A DNA stretch of 64,000 bases from Gnetum montanum (lineage: Eukaryota > Streptophyta > Gnetopsida > Gnetales > Gnetaceae), in contig MNCI01017906.1 of assembly GCA_015680685.1 (NCBI GenBank), forward strand, positions 207,246 through 271,245, given 5' to 3'. Numbering within the stretch: position 1 is the stretch's first letter; each line of letters begins with the position of its first letter. The translations under genes were made by a program, and so were the position numbers. The notes beneath the pieces are model-generated. The model did not search any database and was not told the DNA's origin. It saw nothing but the letters and a program-made list of their open reading frames with translations. Shown one piece after another: positions 46,286-58,515 of this stretch.

Positions 46286-47509
46286 CATTCTGACTAATAA
46301 CATTTTTAATTCAAGGGGCTCTTGGTTGAAATATTCAGTAATCTCCAACTCTCCACAATAAGTATCATCATTTACATCATCAGAGAGTTGGTGATGAACT
46401 TGCTCTAGTTCATCCATGCCTGCAACATATGCACATGTCAGGCTCTTAATCAGTTCCATGTAAAGTGTGTTGCTCTCAGAATCAATGGTTAGCCACTAGG
46501 TGCCCTCCTTTTTTGTGGCCACTATGTACAAACACCTTTCAATTTCTACTTCCAATGCACACTGCTTGCATACATAAATAGATGCTTGTTTCATGGCCTA
46601 GAGTTTCTACACACAATTCCACCCTGTATCATTGTACATGATGCATGAAACTCGCTTCTTCTTGATCTTTTCAAATGCATTTTCTTTGGATACTTCCAAG
46701 GAAAGATCTCTTATGCCCATTCTTACATCAACAGTGCTAAGCCATGCTCTTCCCATGATGATTGGGAAATGCCCTTTATAGTTCTCCACTTTGATCACTA
46801 GGAAATTAGCAAGATAAGACCACCCACAAATAGTGGTCATAATGTTTTCCACCAATCCCAATGGAATCATGATGGATTGGTCTACCAATTCTAATGTAAT
46901 ATTGCTCTTCTTTAAAGGAGGTAGGTTCCATGTAGCATACATCTCATGAGAGATCAAGTTGACACCAAAACCTAAGTTGAGAAGAGCTTTGCATGGTTCA
47001 TTCCCAATAATTTGCAAATAAATTAGAGAACTTCTAAGTTCTGCTAACTTCTTGGAAAGGTTTCCAACATGGATCCAATTAGATACAATGTGAGTAAGCA
47101 TCATAGTATGGACCTTATGCGATGTTTGGTTTGAAGGGGACTCGAAGGTATTTGAGATAGAGGAAGACAAAGGAACATGGTGTTCTTTGATGGTTTAGGT
47201 GGGCTATGTGGTCAGAAGAAAGGTCTTTTCTTTGATCAAGTATTCGAACCATTCATTAATGAATTGGTTGTAGATTAATAGCCCTAGTAGCATTGCGTTG
47301 TTACAATTGAGCTAGTAGTTCACCCTGCATAGGTGGAGCAGGTGGTAGCTATGTAGATGGAAGAGGAAGATGTGCAGGAATAGAAGGAGAATAAGGGTAA
47401 GAGGTGGTATCTCTATTTGTAAGTGGAGAATTTTTTTAGTAATTATTAGAAGGGTAGTATTAAGGTTGGAAAGTATAAATGCGATTATAGGAGTCACATG
47501 GAGACAAGG
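46286..47509 (-). pseudogene. gag C-terminus, protease and pol start of element M
   Basis: The minus strand has a 187-codon open block (46607-47170) covering the protease: HTMMLTHIVSNWIHVGNL, then KALLNLGFGVNLISHEMYATWNLPPLKKSNI, then GHFPIIMGRAWLSTVD. The catalytic DSG reads NLG, so the protease is inactive. 47171-47509 is the Pro-rich Gag tail and 46286-46600 the spacer before RT. The left side joins 39420 across C. The right side joins 56868 across D with about 620 bp of gag missing. Confidence 0.88.
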
Positions 47510-48262
47510 TGATGGGACGCGATATCGCAGCCCGTCGCCAGTTCTATAAATAAGAGGTGACTTTCCCTTGTTTTCCCATCTAGATCTAGACCCTTAGCTA
47601 AACTCTGGCAGTTTTACCATTCCAGAGATAGAATAATATCCATGTGCTCGCAGTAGGAGTCTCAAAGTGAACGGATCTTTATTCAAGAAAATTGTACCTG
47701 AGCACACATTTTTGTACGGAAATAAAGATGAACTTTTTGATAAACCTTGCAGCATATGGACTAAAGATAAATAGGAATTAATTAGTGTTAAATGCTTAAT
47801 TACTTTCTTAGATAATTAATCCTTCTCAACCTTTAACTCTCTTAGTTAAGTGCATTCAGTACGATCGCTTTGAGCACGTGTGTAATGCTTGGTAACCCAG
47901 TAACAAATAGCGTTTGGTAATCCCAGCAGCATTGCACTAGTTTAGGGTGTGTACAACAAGTGGGAACGGATACCGATGCTAGGACAATTAGAACTTAGTT
48001 AATTAAAATTAGTCATTTAGTCTCTTCACCCTTCCCTTTTAGCATAGGTGATAAAAAGAGAAAAGACATAAAAATCACATGCCTCAAGCTTACTTAACCA
48101 TACAACCGTGACAAATACAAGTAAGCTTGGGAAGATAACGATTGATTAACCTTAAGTGTTCCATTAGGGCACGTAAGCACTTAGTCCTTGGAGTTCGACT
48201 GGATAACATGTGAGATGCTCATATTTGTATGGTTGAGTGTAGGGATACCTCGTCACTCATCA
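47510..48262 (+). repeat. 5' LTR of element D
   Basis: 753 bp, TGATGGGACGCGATATCGCAGCC...CTCATCA. Only one palindrome remains (47517-47528). CTATAAATAAGAGG near 47544. One U5 stem module starts GCATTCAGTACGATCGCTT near 47850 and closes GATACCGATGC near 47975. Confidence 0.9.
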
Positions 48263-48263
48263 T

Positions 48264-48281
48264 TGGCGCCGTTGTTGGGGA
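48264..48281 (+). promoter_or_regulatory. Primer-binding site of element D (tRNA-Asp)
   Basis: TGGCGCCGTTGTTGGGGA, one base after the LTR; two C-to-T changes from the perfect complement of tRNA-Asp(GUC). Confidence 0.9.
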
Positions 48282-48407
48282 CTAAGATGTTTGTGCTCTA
48301 CGTAGAACATAAGAAATCATTCACATCATTGGGAGCTAGAACGAACCCTTAGGATTGATCATAAGAAAAATAACATAATAGTAAACAACACACCGCACAA
48401 GACTAAA

Positions 48408-51400
48408 ATGTCTTCTTCTTCGAACAAAAGCACTTCACCGCCTAGGGATAACACAAGAGATAGTCGATGGCACAACACACATAACCAAAATCTGTCAGTT
48501 CCTCAACAATTCAATGTGGTATATATTCATCATGATGAATATATACCTAACTTTACCTTTCTCTTCCATCAAGATGAATAACTACGTTAGAGAGACTTGG
48601 AGGGTAACATAGCGTTGCCTCTAGACAGAGTAGCCCCCAACATGCTCCTTCATGCCCTTGCACGAATTGGCATGTCACAATTATACACTGAGTACGTTGC
48701 ATGTGATTACAATGCAAGGGACTACCATCCCACAAAAGTGCAACATCAACGAGACTTGCAATAGGAGAGATACTATACATCGTTGAAGGGGAAAGGACCC
48801 CATAATGCTTTGCCCGTCATAAGCGAAATTAAGGGTGGTGAACCTATTTTAATAGGTTCTCCACAAAATGATGTTCCCCCTCCTAACGATGGTGAGGGGG
48901 TGGTGTATCAAAACCTTCATTACACAATTCATAACCCTGGTTCTGATTCCCACGAACACCAACTGATCAATGAGGGATCACAAACACAAGACAAGGGTGG
49001 CCATTCTAATCATCATCACGATAGAGGTCGAGATCACAGAAGAGAAGGTAGGAAACATCATCATGGCGATGGTTGTCCTTCTTCTTCACCTTCATCATCA
49101 CATTCACCCTCTCCTTCAACATCAGGATGCAGTCATAAGGAACCTCATCGTGAGGATAAGGGTAAGCAAAATGAGAAACCTCGACGAGAAAGTTAAGAGT
49201 GAGGACGAGGGCATTCTAGAGAATCATGATATTGAAGAAGGAAAAATAGGGAACTGCATAGACATCACAGACGCCATGAAAGAAATGACCATGAAGAACC
49301 CCTACTTGCAACCCGAAGCATGTTAGACATTACGGAGGCTGTTAGAATACCTACAAGGCACCAGAAAGATAGTAGGATCAAGTGATTAGACATGAATAAT
49401 ATCCCACGATTTGAGGGGGGATACAATGATGATCCTCAGAACCATTTATAGGCATTTCAGGATGCCTGTGCATTGCAGAATATTGACAATGAGTGGCACA
49501 AATTAAAGGTATTCCCAAGGACATTGATAAAAGAAGGAGAAAGTTGGTACCGGTCCTTACAACCAGAATCCATTCGAAGGTGGAGTACGATGCTAGAATT
49601 ATTCAACGATAAATATCAAATGTACTCCTAAGTGTCCAACTTGCAAAAGCAAATCTAAGGATGGAAGTAGGGAAATCATGAACCCTTGGATGCTACCATG
49701 GGCCAATATTATGTGCTGCTACATCGTTGCCTGGGCCATGGTTACGCACAACGGGATCAACTACGCCATATTGTCGATGGGCTTATGCATGAAACTAGGA
49801 GAGCCCTTGGAACATATGCCCAAGGGAGACTATTAGATCTTAGGTCCCATGAGGTTCATAGATTGTTGGAGCAAGTAGCTAAGCAAGAAGGAGAGCTATG
49901 CAAAAGAGAAAGTGTGGAAGAGTACAACCGTGATCCTTCCCTTTGAAAAAGGGGAGTAAGATTCTGTGAGAAGGAGGATGAGTCACCACTTGAAGAGTTG
50001 GTGAATAGAAAAACCTTGTCGCTTCAAAAATTAACAACAGAAGTGTCGACTAAGGTAGATCAAATGTGGGACTCCTTAGATAGTATATTTGAAACCATCC
50101 TAAAAATCATAGAGGAGTCTAAGGAGCAAAGTAGTGACCATAATAAAACGAAGAAGAGGGATTTGGACCATGCATGTAACAAAGGTAATGGAAAAATGGC
50201 TATCACTGAAGAGGTTGTGGATTCTAATATAGACAATGACGGTGGATGTGAGATATGCCAGTATGACCATCCTAAGAGATGTTGCCCAATAATCTCACAT
50301 CTACAAGAGTCTGGGGTGTATGCACTCAACCCAAGACTTAACAAATGGCAAGCACCCTGAAGATTACCTTATCCCCAAGGTAATTCAAGGTAGTTCCACC
50401 AATCATTAACATATTATCCAAGTGGAACTCCACCACAACCTATCGAGCAACACCAGCAGTGGCAATACCCACAGTCATGGGGGATGCCACCGCCGAGACA
50501 ATAATACCCTTACTGGCAACTAGATCCATATGGCTATTACATGCAACAGCCAATCTCTCTAAGTGACTTTGTTGGTCACATGACCCCACAACATCACTAC
50601 CAAGCTTAGGAGTACTATAGGACTCCTTCTTCTGGGAGAGACACACCACATACATACCATCCTCTGAATCCTTCCGTGACTCTTACACCAATAGCTCCAC
50701 TACCACTCGCTCCAACAATGCAAGGGGTATTTCCCACTCAACCGCAACAACCCAATGTCACGAGCGCTTCGAATCCTCAAACCACAGTTGGTTCTAACAA
50801 TCTTATGTAGAAGAGACCTTTCTTAAGAACCAATAATCCAACTAAGCCCTCACCATCACAAGCAGTTGAACATCTAAACACCTCCATACCAAATAAGGTT
50901 TTGGGACCTCCTTCAACCCAAAAATTGAGCTTAATGCACACAGTTATGTTAACTCATGCTGTTACTAACTAGATTAAGATGGGCCACCTTCCTAGGAAAT
51001 TCTCTGATCCTAGAAGTCCTCTAATTTATCTTCAAGTCGCTGGGAATGAACCATGTAAAGCTCTTCTAAACTCAAGTTCTGGAGTCAACCTAATATCATA
51101 GGAGATGTACAAAGCCTAGAACCTGCCTCCACTAAGGAAGAGTAACATTCAACTAGAGATGCCTAACCAGTCCATCATTATCCCCTTGGAACTGGTGGAG
51201 GACATCATTACCACTATGTGTGGTTGGTCATATCCAGTTGATTTCCTAGTGATACAAGTAAACAATGGTAAGTGGGACTTTCCAATAATAATGGGAAGAG
51301 CATGGCTAAGTACTATACATGCACGCCTAGGAATCAATGATCTTTCCCTAAAAATATCCAAGAAGAACACTTTTGGAAAGATCAAGAAGAAGAAAGTTCC

Positions 51401-51440
51401 ATGCATCGCATATAATGACACAGGGTGCCATTGCATGTAG
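48408..51440 (+). pseudogene. gag-protease relic of element D
   Basis: ATG 48408 (MSSSSNKSTSPPRDN). Open blocks cover the His/Ser-rich region (48783-49196), Gag core (49686-49946), the EELVNRKTLSLQKLTTEVS linker with knuckle CEICQYDHPKRCCPI (49998-50360) and the protease C-terminal half (51159-51440; DFPIIMGRAWLSTIHARLG). The catalytic triplet region near 51065-51100 reads LLNSSSGVNLIS, with Asn in place of Asp. Stops at several points. Collinear with the intact A gene. Confidence 0.88.
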
Positions 51441-51649
51441 AAATCATGGGTTATGCGAAGTTTATCATTGCCTGCATGCAATTGATGTGCACAAGAAATA
51501 ATATACAAAGGTGCCTATATGCAGTAGCCACACGATAAGAGGACACCCAGTGGCTTATGGCTGATCAAGAGAGAAACTCGATAACATGCATGGAATTAAC
51601 TGAGGGAATAACTAGTGCTTACATTGGAAGCATAGACACACTTGAGCAG

Positions 51650-54504
51650 GTCTGTTGCCAATCAACTGGGGGAAGTTGGAAATTCCTGAGAGATTTAAAC
51701 AAGAGCCCCTTGATTTGAAACCATTGCCCACCGATCTGGAGTATATGACCCTCAAAAATGGAAAACCGGTGATCTTCAATGTAAAACTTGTTCCCAAACA
51801 AAAAGAAAGACTGCTGAAAGTGATAAACAAGTGGTCAAAAGCCTTTACCTGGTCATACCCTGAGTTAACTGGAATAGATCCTAGGATATGCCAGCATAGG
51901 ATTTACACAGACCCCTCCATGAAACCTCAAAACAACCACAAAGGCGATTGAACCCAAAATTGAAAAAAATAGTAAAAGAAGAGATAGAACAGCTTCTTAA
52001 GGCTGGGTTCACATATCCCATTGCTGATTGTGAATGGGTTAGTCCTCTAGTGATCGTGCGTAAAAAGGAAGGTAAATGGAGGATGTGTATAGATTTTAGG
52101 CTGCTGAACATGGAAACATTCAAGGATCATTTCCCGTTGCCATTCGTTGACCAAGTCTTAGACACCATAGTAGGGCATTGCTATTATAGTTTTCTGGATG
52201 GCTATAGTGGATATAACCAAATACGGATAGCACCAAAAGATCAAGCCAAAACAACATTCACCAATCCTTGGGGAACATTTGCATATAAACAAATGCCATT
52301 TGGCTTGTGCAATACTCCTACCACATTTCAACATTTAGTTCTAAGCATATTCCAACAGCAAATCGGGAATGGAGTGGAGGTATTTATGGACGACTTCTCC
52401 ACTTATGGAATAAGCTTTGATCCAAGCCCTGGACAAATTAGAGCAAGTGCTAAAACGATGTGTAGAAACCAACTTAAGGCTTAATTGGCAAAAAATCTAT
52501 ATGATGGTCCAAGAGGGCATAGTACTTGGGCATAAAATTTCACATTTAGGAATAGAGGTAGACCCAGATAAAGTTAGGGTCATCCAAGGAATTACCCAAC
52601 AACCAAAAACTATTAAAGACATTTGATCATTCCTTTGACACATCGGCTACTATAGGAGATTCATTGAGAACTTCTCCAAGATTGCCAAATCGTTGGTAGA
52701 ATTAACGAAAAAGGATGCACCATTCGAATGGACTAGGGAATGTGAACGAACATTCCAAACTCTGAAACAAAGGCTTGTAGAAACTCCCATTCTGCAAGCC
52801 CCTAACTGGTCTAGACCATTCCATATAATGACTGACATATCCAATTATTCCTTAGGAGCTGTACTGACATAGTTAGATGAACAGAAACATCCTTATTACA
52901 TCCATTGTGCAAGTAAGAGTATCGCTGGTGCACAACTTAACTACACAACTACAGAAAAAGAATTAATGGTTGTAGTGCTTGCATTGGACAAGTTTAGGCA
53001 CTATGTGTTAGGCTACAAAGTGTACATTTATATGGATCATAGTGCAATCAGGTTCCTCATGAATAAGTCAATGGTTAGCCCTTGTATTATACGTTGGTTG
53101 GTAATCCTACATGAGTTTGACCTAACGATGATAGATCGAAAGGGCACCAAGAATGTAGTTGCAGATTACTTATCTCAGTTGCACTGGGACAGCAAAGAGG
53201 ATGAATACACCATATCCAATCATTTTCCCAACGAGGCCCTCTCTGCTGGTGTAGTAAATAACCAACCCATGGGAACAAATTGGTATAGTAGCATTCTCAC
53301 CTATCTCCTTTCCCAAAAAAACACCACAAGGGTTGGACTTTAGGAAGAAGCAACAGTTTCTTCACAAAACCAAGTACTTCATGGAGATCAAAGGAAAACT
53401 TTACAAAGTCTATCATAATGACTTGGTTCGATGGTGTGTGCCCAATGTTGACCAACTAAGAGTTCTCCAGGATGCTCTTGAGGGCCCTTGTGGGGGTCAC
53501 TATGCAGGGAGACAAACGGCTATTAAGATCCTGCTTGCAGGATATTACTGGCCAATACTATTTCGGGAAGCCCATCAATTTGTCCAATCCTATGAGTGCT
53601 ATCAATGTGATGGTGGAATGGCTGCTAGAATGGAGGGTCTACAACAATGGATTCAACCTTTGGAACCCTTCAACATTTGGGGAATAGACTTTATGGGGCC
53701 CATTACACCAATGTCCAATGGAAAAGCTTACATCATTGTTGTTGTTGACTATCTAATGAAATGGGCTGAAGCAACTACTGTAATAGACTACACATCATCT
53801 ACAGTTGCATGATTTGTACAACAATGAGTCGTCAATAGGTTTGGTATGCCACGTGCACTTATCTCGGATAATGGAACACACTTCACAGGTGTAACCTTTC
53901 GAAAATTAATGCAACACTTAGGGGTTGAACATAAATTGACTACACCTTACCACCCCCAAGCTAATGGCCAAGTCGAGGTTACTAATCGGGAGATTACTAA
54001 AATTTTCCCAAGAACAATTAGCAAATTTAGGTGAGATTGGAGCACTAAACTGAATGATGCTCTCTAGGCATACCGTTGCACTTGGAAACTCCCTACAAGC
54101 TATTCTCCCTATGAGTTACTATACAAAAAACTTCCAAAACCTCTAATTCAAACTGAGCTCCATACACTATCCATGGCATGTGACCTCCACCTTGACCTTA
54201 ATCTAGCATAAAAACAAAGATTAGCAACTCTAAATGTGCTAGACAAAAATTGATTGGTTGCCCTATCATCAAATGAGTTGCACAAGGCACATAACAAACA
54301 ATGTCATGACTTAAAAATTCGAAAGGTTAAGTACCAACCAGGAGATAAGGTATTTTACTGGAACCCCACACAAGTTCCCCAATGCAAAAAATTTCAAACA
54401 TTGTGGGAAGGACCTTACATCATTCACACAACCTTTTCCTCAGGAGCCATGACCATATACAAACCTAAAAGCCCCGATAAGGGATTATTGGTCAACGTAC
54501 AATA
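51650..54504 (+). pseudogene. pol of element D: RT, RNase H, integrase
   Basis: RT (51948-52484): WVSPLVIVRKKEGKWRMCID, CYYSFLDGYSGYNQIRIAP, KQMPFGLCNTPTTFQ, VEVFMDDFSTYG (catalytic DD near 52388). RNase H (52820-53200): HIMTDISNYSLGAVLT, TTEKELMVVVLALDKFRHYV, YMDHSAIRFLM, VADYLSQLHW. Integrase: H/H/C/C zinc region with GGHYAGRQTAIKIL and HQFVQSYECYQC; core with WGIDFMGPITP, ISDNGTHFTG and QANGQVEVTNRE, so all three D,D,E residues are present; tail YQPGDKVFYWNP and LWEGPYIIH (54254-54505). No chromodomain seen. In-frame stops and shifts (for example 53810, 53826, 54032) make it non-functional. Resembles Athila/Tat-side gypsy pol (inference). Confidence 0.92.
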
Positions 54505-56534
54505 AACCAAACCCTTCCATGAACTTAGAATAGCTGGTGCACATAATACCTCTAAGAGAGGACGACCTCACTCATTATTTCAGATCTCTCCCTTTCAATT
54601 TAGTCATGGGGGAGATGGCCACCTATGCTAATCAATTGAGGCCCCTAGTTTCCTTTTAAGTTTTTGTTTTACACATTTTTGTTTTACAAATTTCTTTAAC
54701 TTTTCCTGTTTTTGTTTTACAACATCGTTCATACCCTTTCATTTCTTTGTGTGTTTTTTTATTTTATTTTATTTGTCACCAAATAAGTGCTTTTGATGGT
54801 GGTATGAACTATATTCCATTGATTACTAATGTTTGGTTTTTACCTTTGAGTGATGATGTTAATACTAACGTATGGTTCTTTTTGATATAGTAGGCAATGA
54901 GTCCACTTCATCCATACATCCATAAATTTCTATGGTCTCTCTTGGCTTGGAACTGTATAGTCACCTTTCTCAATAATAAGAACTATCAACGAATTGGTGA
55001 CTGGGTATTTCTCAAACTAAGGAAGGACTCAAGGATTGAAAAGGGTGTGACTTCAAGGGGATTTGATGCACTTGTGCTAGCCATTCTCTTGGATGCTTAG
55101 ATGTTTTCTTCCTAAGTTTTCCTTCCCATTCCGACGTTACTCCATTATTGGGAAGCTGAGCTAATAAAAATAATAAGTCTTTGCATGGTGTGGTTGTCAT
55201 GCAAAACACACACAAAAAAAAACAAACAAACAAAATAGTGAGAATTCAAAGCACACCCCTTAGACAAAATAATCATCTGGGCTACAAGCACTAGTTATGG
55301 AACGAAAATAAATATGTTCCTGCTAACTAAGGCACTTCTCGCTTCCTACTTTCTCCTATTTCGTTTCGTCAGAATGGTGGTGACTCTTTGATGGAGGCAT
55401 TCTTGTTACTTCAAGTGGATGTATGGGCCGAATGTATTAATGCGAAGTCACTGAATGTGGTTTGTTTGAGGCTAGATTTGGAATGAGATCTACTAAGTCA
55501 CATTAACCATTAATACACAAGGGGCTATACACCACCTTGTTCTTGAGACTCCATTCCATCCTCTTCTTGCCATCATTCTTTCTCCATTATACACCTCATT
55601 GCCGGTTGTATCAGTAGTCCATATTTTGGTTGATGCATTGTTTTCTTTTTGGTAAATTCTTGTGGTTACAACTTTAACTCTTGTCTCCAAATGACATTCC
55701 TAGAGCCTACGGACTCTTTGAATGTGGGATTGTCAGGGCATTAAGGGCATGAGCCTGCTTTGGGGAGGACCCACTAGCATTCCTATTTGGTGCATCCTTT
55801 AATTTCTTTCGCTTAAACATTTTTGCAATTACTATTTATTTTGTTCATCTCCATCTTTGACATCTATTTTATTAGTGTGACCATTGTTTTTTTTTTCTCC
55901 ATCTTTCTTGTTCATCTTCTTTTTCTCCATTCTCTCGCTACCGAAGGTTCGCTCTCAGTCATGGGGGTCTTGGTCCAATTTTTTTCGATTTTCTCTAAAC
56001 CCCTACATCTCGGGTAGTCACTAATATTATATCTCTAGATCTGTATCAGCCATATCACAACTCAGCCAATGGACCTTACACCGACGCAAGGTATCAATTG
56101 CATTATGATTTATTTACCCTTTCTAATATAAGAACTGTGTTGTGTGTGCAGATGGTAATCATACAACAACGGATTGGATCTGGAGGAAACACTTGGAATG
56201 GACTGGTGCTGAAGTAGTTATGCAAGGAACAAGATTGATGGCACGTTTATGGATAAATAATTAAAAGCACAATCTTAGCGTTGGCAGCAGAAGACTTCTT
56301 CTTTTCTCTCTCTCTCTTCTCTCTTCTCTCCCAGCTTCCAAATAAGGTTGGATGTCAAATGTGTATAGTGTTCACTCTTGTTATCATGAATACTAAATTT
56401 TGCCATGTATTGTAATGGTGATCCATTTACATGTCACCCCATTCACCGTTAGTGTCATTCAAGTCAATAATCCCATACCTTCCCAATATTTTTTAAGGAA
56501 CTTGAGGACGAGTTTTCATTTAGTCATGGGGGTA
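54505..56534 (+). other. Non-coding 3' region of element D
   Basis: AGTCATGGGGG copies at 54602-54612, 55957-55967 and 56522-56532. T-rich tract 54655-54775; CA/A-rich run near 55204-55235; intron-like segment 56091-56151 with joined flanks NSANGPYTDA and W(stop)SYNNGLDLEETLGMDW; CT-rich run near 56297-56333. Collinear with A and C. No independent gene. Confidence 0.7.
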
Positions 56535-56867
56535 TGATGGGATGCAATATCACGTTGGCCCCTGTGATATCGCGTACGCGATATCACAGCCTGTCACCAG
56601 TTCTATAAATAAGAGGCAACTTTCCCTTGTTTTCCCATCTAGATCTAGACCCTTAGCTAAACTCTGGCAGTTTTACCATTCCAGAGATAGAATAATTTCC
56701 ATGTGCCCACAGCAGGAGTCTCAAAGTGAACGGATCTTTATTCAAGCAAATTGTACCTGAGCACACATTTGTGTACGAAAATAAAGACAAAATTTCTGAT
56801 AAACCTTGTAGCATATGGACTAAGCTAAATAGGAATTAATTAGTGTTAAATGCTTAATTGCTTTCTT
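56535..56867 (+). repeat. Truncated 3' LTR of element D
   Basis: 333 bp beginning TGATGGGATGC, with the CGATATCGCGTACGCGATATC-like palindrome pair (about 56567-56587) and the TATA region. It follows the 5' LTR to GCTTAATTGCTTTCTTG and then passes directly into reverse-oriented M gag. Confidence 0.9.
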
Positions 56868-58354
56868 GTGGTTATATTCTTCTACACTTTCTCTTTTTCT
56901 TAATTCACCTTCCTCTTTGGGTTTGTATCTGATGGGCACTTAATTCTGATAGTCACAGTTGGGCATAGACACTAAGGGTTCTCCTCATTTTTGATTAAAG
57001 CTCATTTACAATGTGGTAAAGTTGATCCAATTGAGAATAATCATGGCTAGGACATTTATTCATTAGGGAGTAGTATCGGCTGATGGCGACATCCAAGGGT
57101 TCGTGTATTCCTTGTTTCCATCCTTGGATTTTCCTTGTTAAGTTGGACACTTTAGAGTATGTTTAATATTTTTCATTAAACAATTCAAGCAAGCATGGTA
57201 CTCCATTGTTTGATATATTTCGATTTTAAGGACCGGTACCAATTCTTTGCTTCTTTAATTAGTGTCCTTGGGAACAACTCTAGTTTTTGCCACTCATTCT
57301 CTATGTTTTGCAAGGCACATGCATCTTGAAAAGCTTGGAGATGGTTCTATGGATCCAAATTATATTTCCCTTTGAACCAAGAAATATTGTTCATGTCTAG
57401 CCTTTTGATTTAACTATCCTTCAAGTGCCTTGTTGGAATTCATACTACCTCTACAATGTTTAGCATACTTCAAGTAGCAAGCAAAGGCTTATCAAGGCCA
57501 TGATCATGGTGCCTACAATGCCCTCTACTACCCCTTTATTCATGGCGATGTGCCTCTCTTGAATGTTTATGCCCTTGTTCTTGCCTTTCCCGATAGTCCC
57601 TTTAATCATCCCAGTCACATCGATCATTGTGGTCACCTCCATCATGGTCATGCCCTCTGCAATTATGATCAAAGCCAGAAGAAGAAGAAGATAACAATAA
57701 AGGTAAAGAAAAAGGAAGACTAGTACCATCACAGTGTTTATTACCCCCTCTTCAGCAATCATGACCATGATCACGATCTTATTTCTTATTTGCATCCTTT
57801 CCTTGACTTGCCTCTTTGGATCCTTCTTTGTCATTGGATCCATTCTTACTAGAACTAGGATTGTGAATTGTGGACTGTAGGTTCTAGTTTTGACCTCTAT
57901 CACCAAAGTCAAAGAGAGGAATTTCACTGAATGGAAAACCCCCAAAGAAGGATTCCCCACCATCTTTTTGGTATAGCAGGAATGGGAAATCATTAAATCC
58001 TTTTCCCTTCGCAAATTCATGATGTTGTTCTAACTGGTGATCCTGTAAATGTTGTGCCTCAGTGGGACGATAATCCCTGGCATTACTATCTTGCAGAATA
58101 CACTCAGCATGACATTCCTAGAGACCCCATCATATATGCATTTGTTGGAGCATTATAGGAATAGATCCATCGAGTAGCAACACAATGTTTCCCTCCATGT
58201 CATGCCACCGTAGCTATTAATCTTGATGTAGGATGAAGGTGAAATTGGGTACATACTCATCAAGATGAGCATATACCACTCAATATTGTTGAGGCACCAG
58301 CATATGTACTCCGTCAAACTTGGGTGGAGAAGCACTCCTGTGAGAAAAAGACAT
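56868..58354 (-). pseudogene. gag 5' part of element M
   Basis: Starts at ATG 58354 on the minus strand (MSFSHRSASPPKFDG), then VVYAHLDEYVPNFTFILHQD, the His/Ser/Lys-rich region (about 57500-57850), and the Gag core from LDMNNISWFKG (57390) to the KRESVEEYN-equivalent at 56880. Numerous stops and shifts. It ends where D's truncated 3' LTR begins; the continuation is at 47509 after a gap of about 620 bp of gag. Confidence 0.82.
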
Positions 58355-58496
58355 TTTCAGTTAGATGATAAAAATGCAGTGTGCTTTTAAATTTCTATTG
58401 TACTAATTGTAAAATATGATATGACTCTAAGGCTCATTCCAATGATTTTGAATGATTTCCACTAAATCCTAGATAGTACATGAAACAACCAAAAGG

Positions 58497-58514
58497 TCCC
58501 CAGCAACAATGCCA
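58497..58514 (-). promoter_or_regulatory. Primer-binding site of element M (tRNA-Asp)
   Basis: On the minus strand TGGCATTGTTGCTGGGGA, next to the 5' LTR. Four differences from TGGCGCCGTTGCCGGGGA, all G-to-A or C-to-T transitions, fitting long methylation decay. Confidence 0.82.
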
Positions 58515-58515
58515 A

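Larger units (their letters stand above)
47510..56867 (+). mobile_element. Element D: autonomous-type Ty3/gypsy element inserted in M gag
   Basis: 5' LTR 47510-48262, primer site 48264-48281, gag-protease relic, complete but broken pol, non-coding 3' region, G-rich tract and a 3' LTR cut off at 56867. The best-preserved copy of the full gene set in the window and the reference for what A, B, C and E lack. M gag lies on both sides in reverse orientation, but about 420 bp of the 3' LTR and about 620 bp of M gag were removed together, so no target duplication remains. Confidence 0.92.

Noticed and set aside
54254-54505. Chromodomain after D's integrase
   Set aside because: The tail ends soon after LWEGPYIIH and TIYKPKSPDKGLLVNVQ; no chromodomain-like aromatic cage pattern follows.
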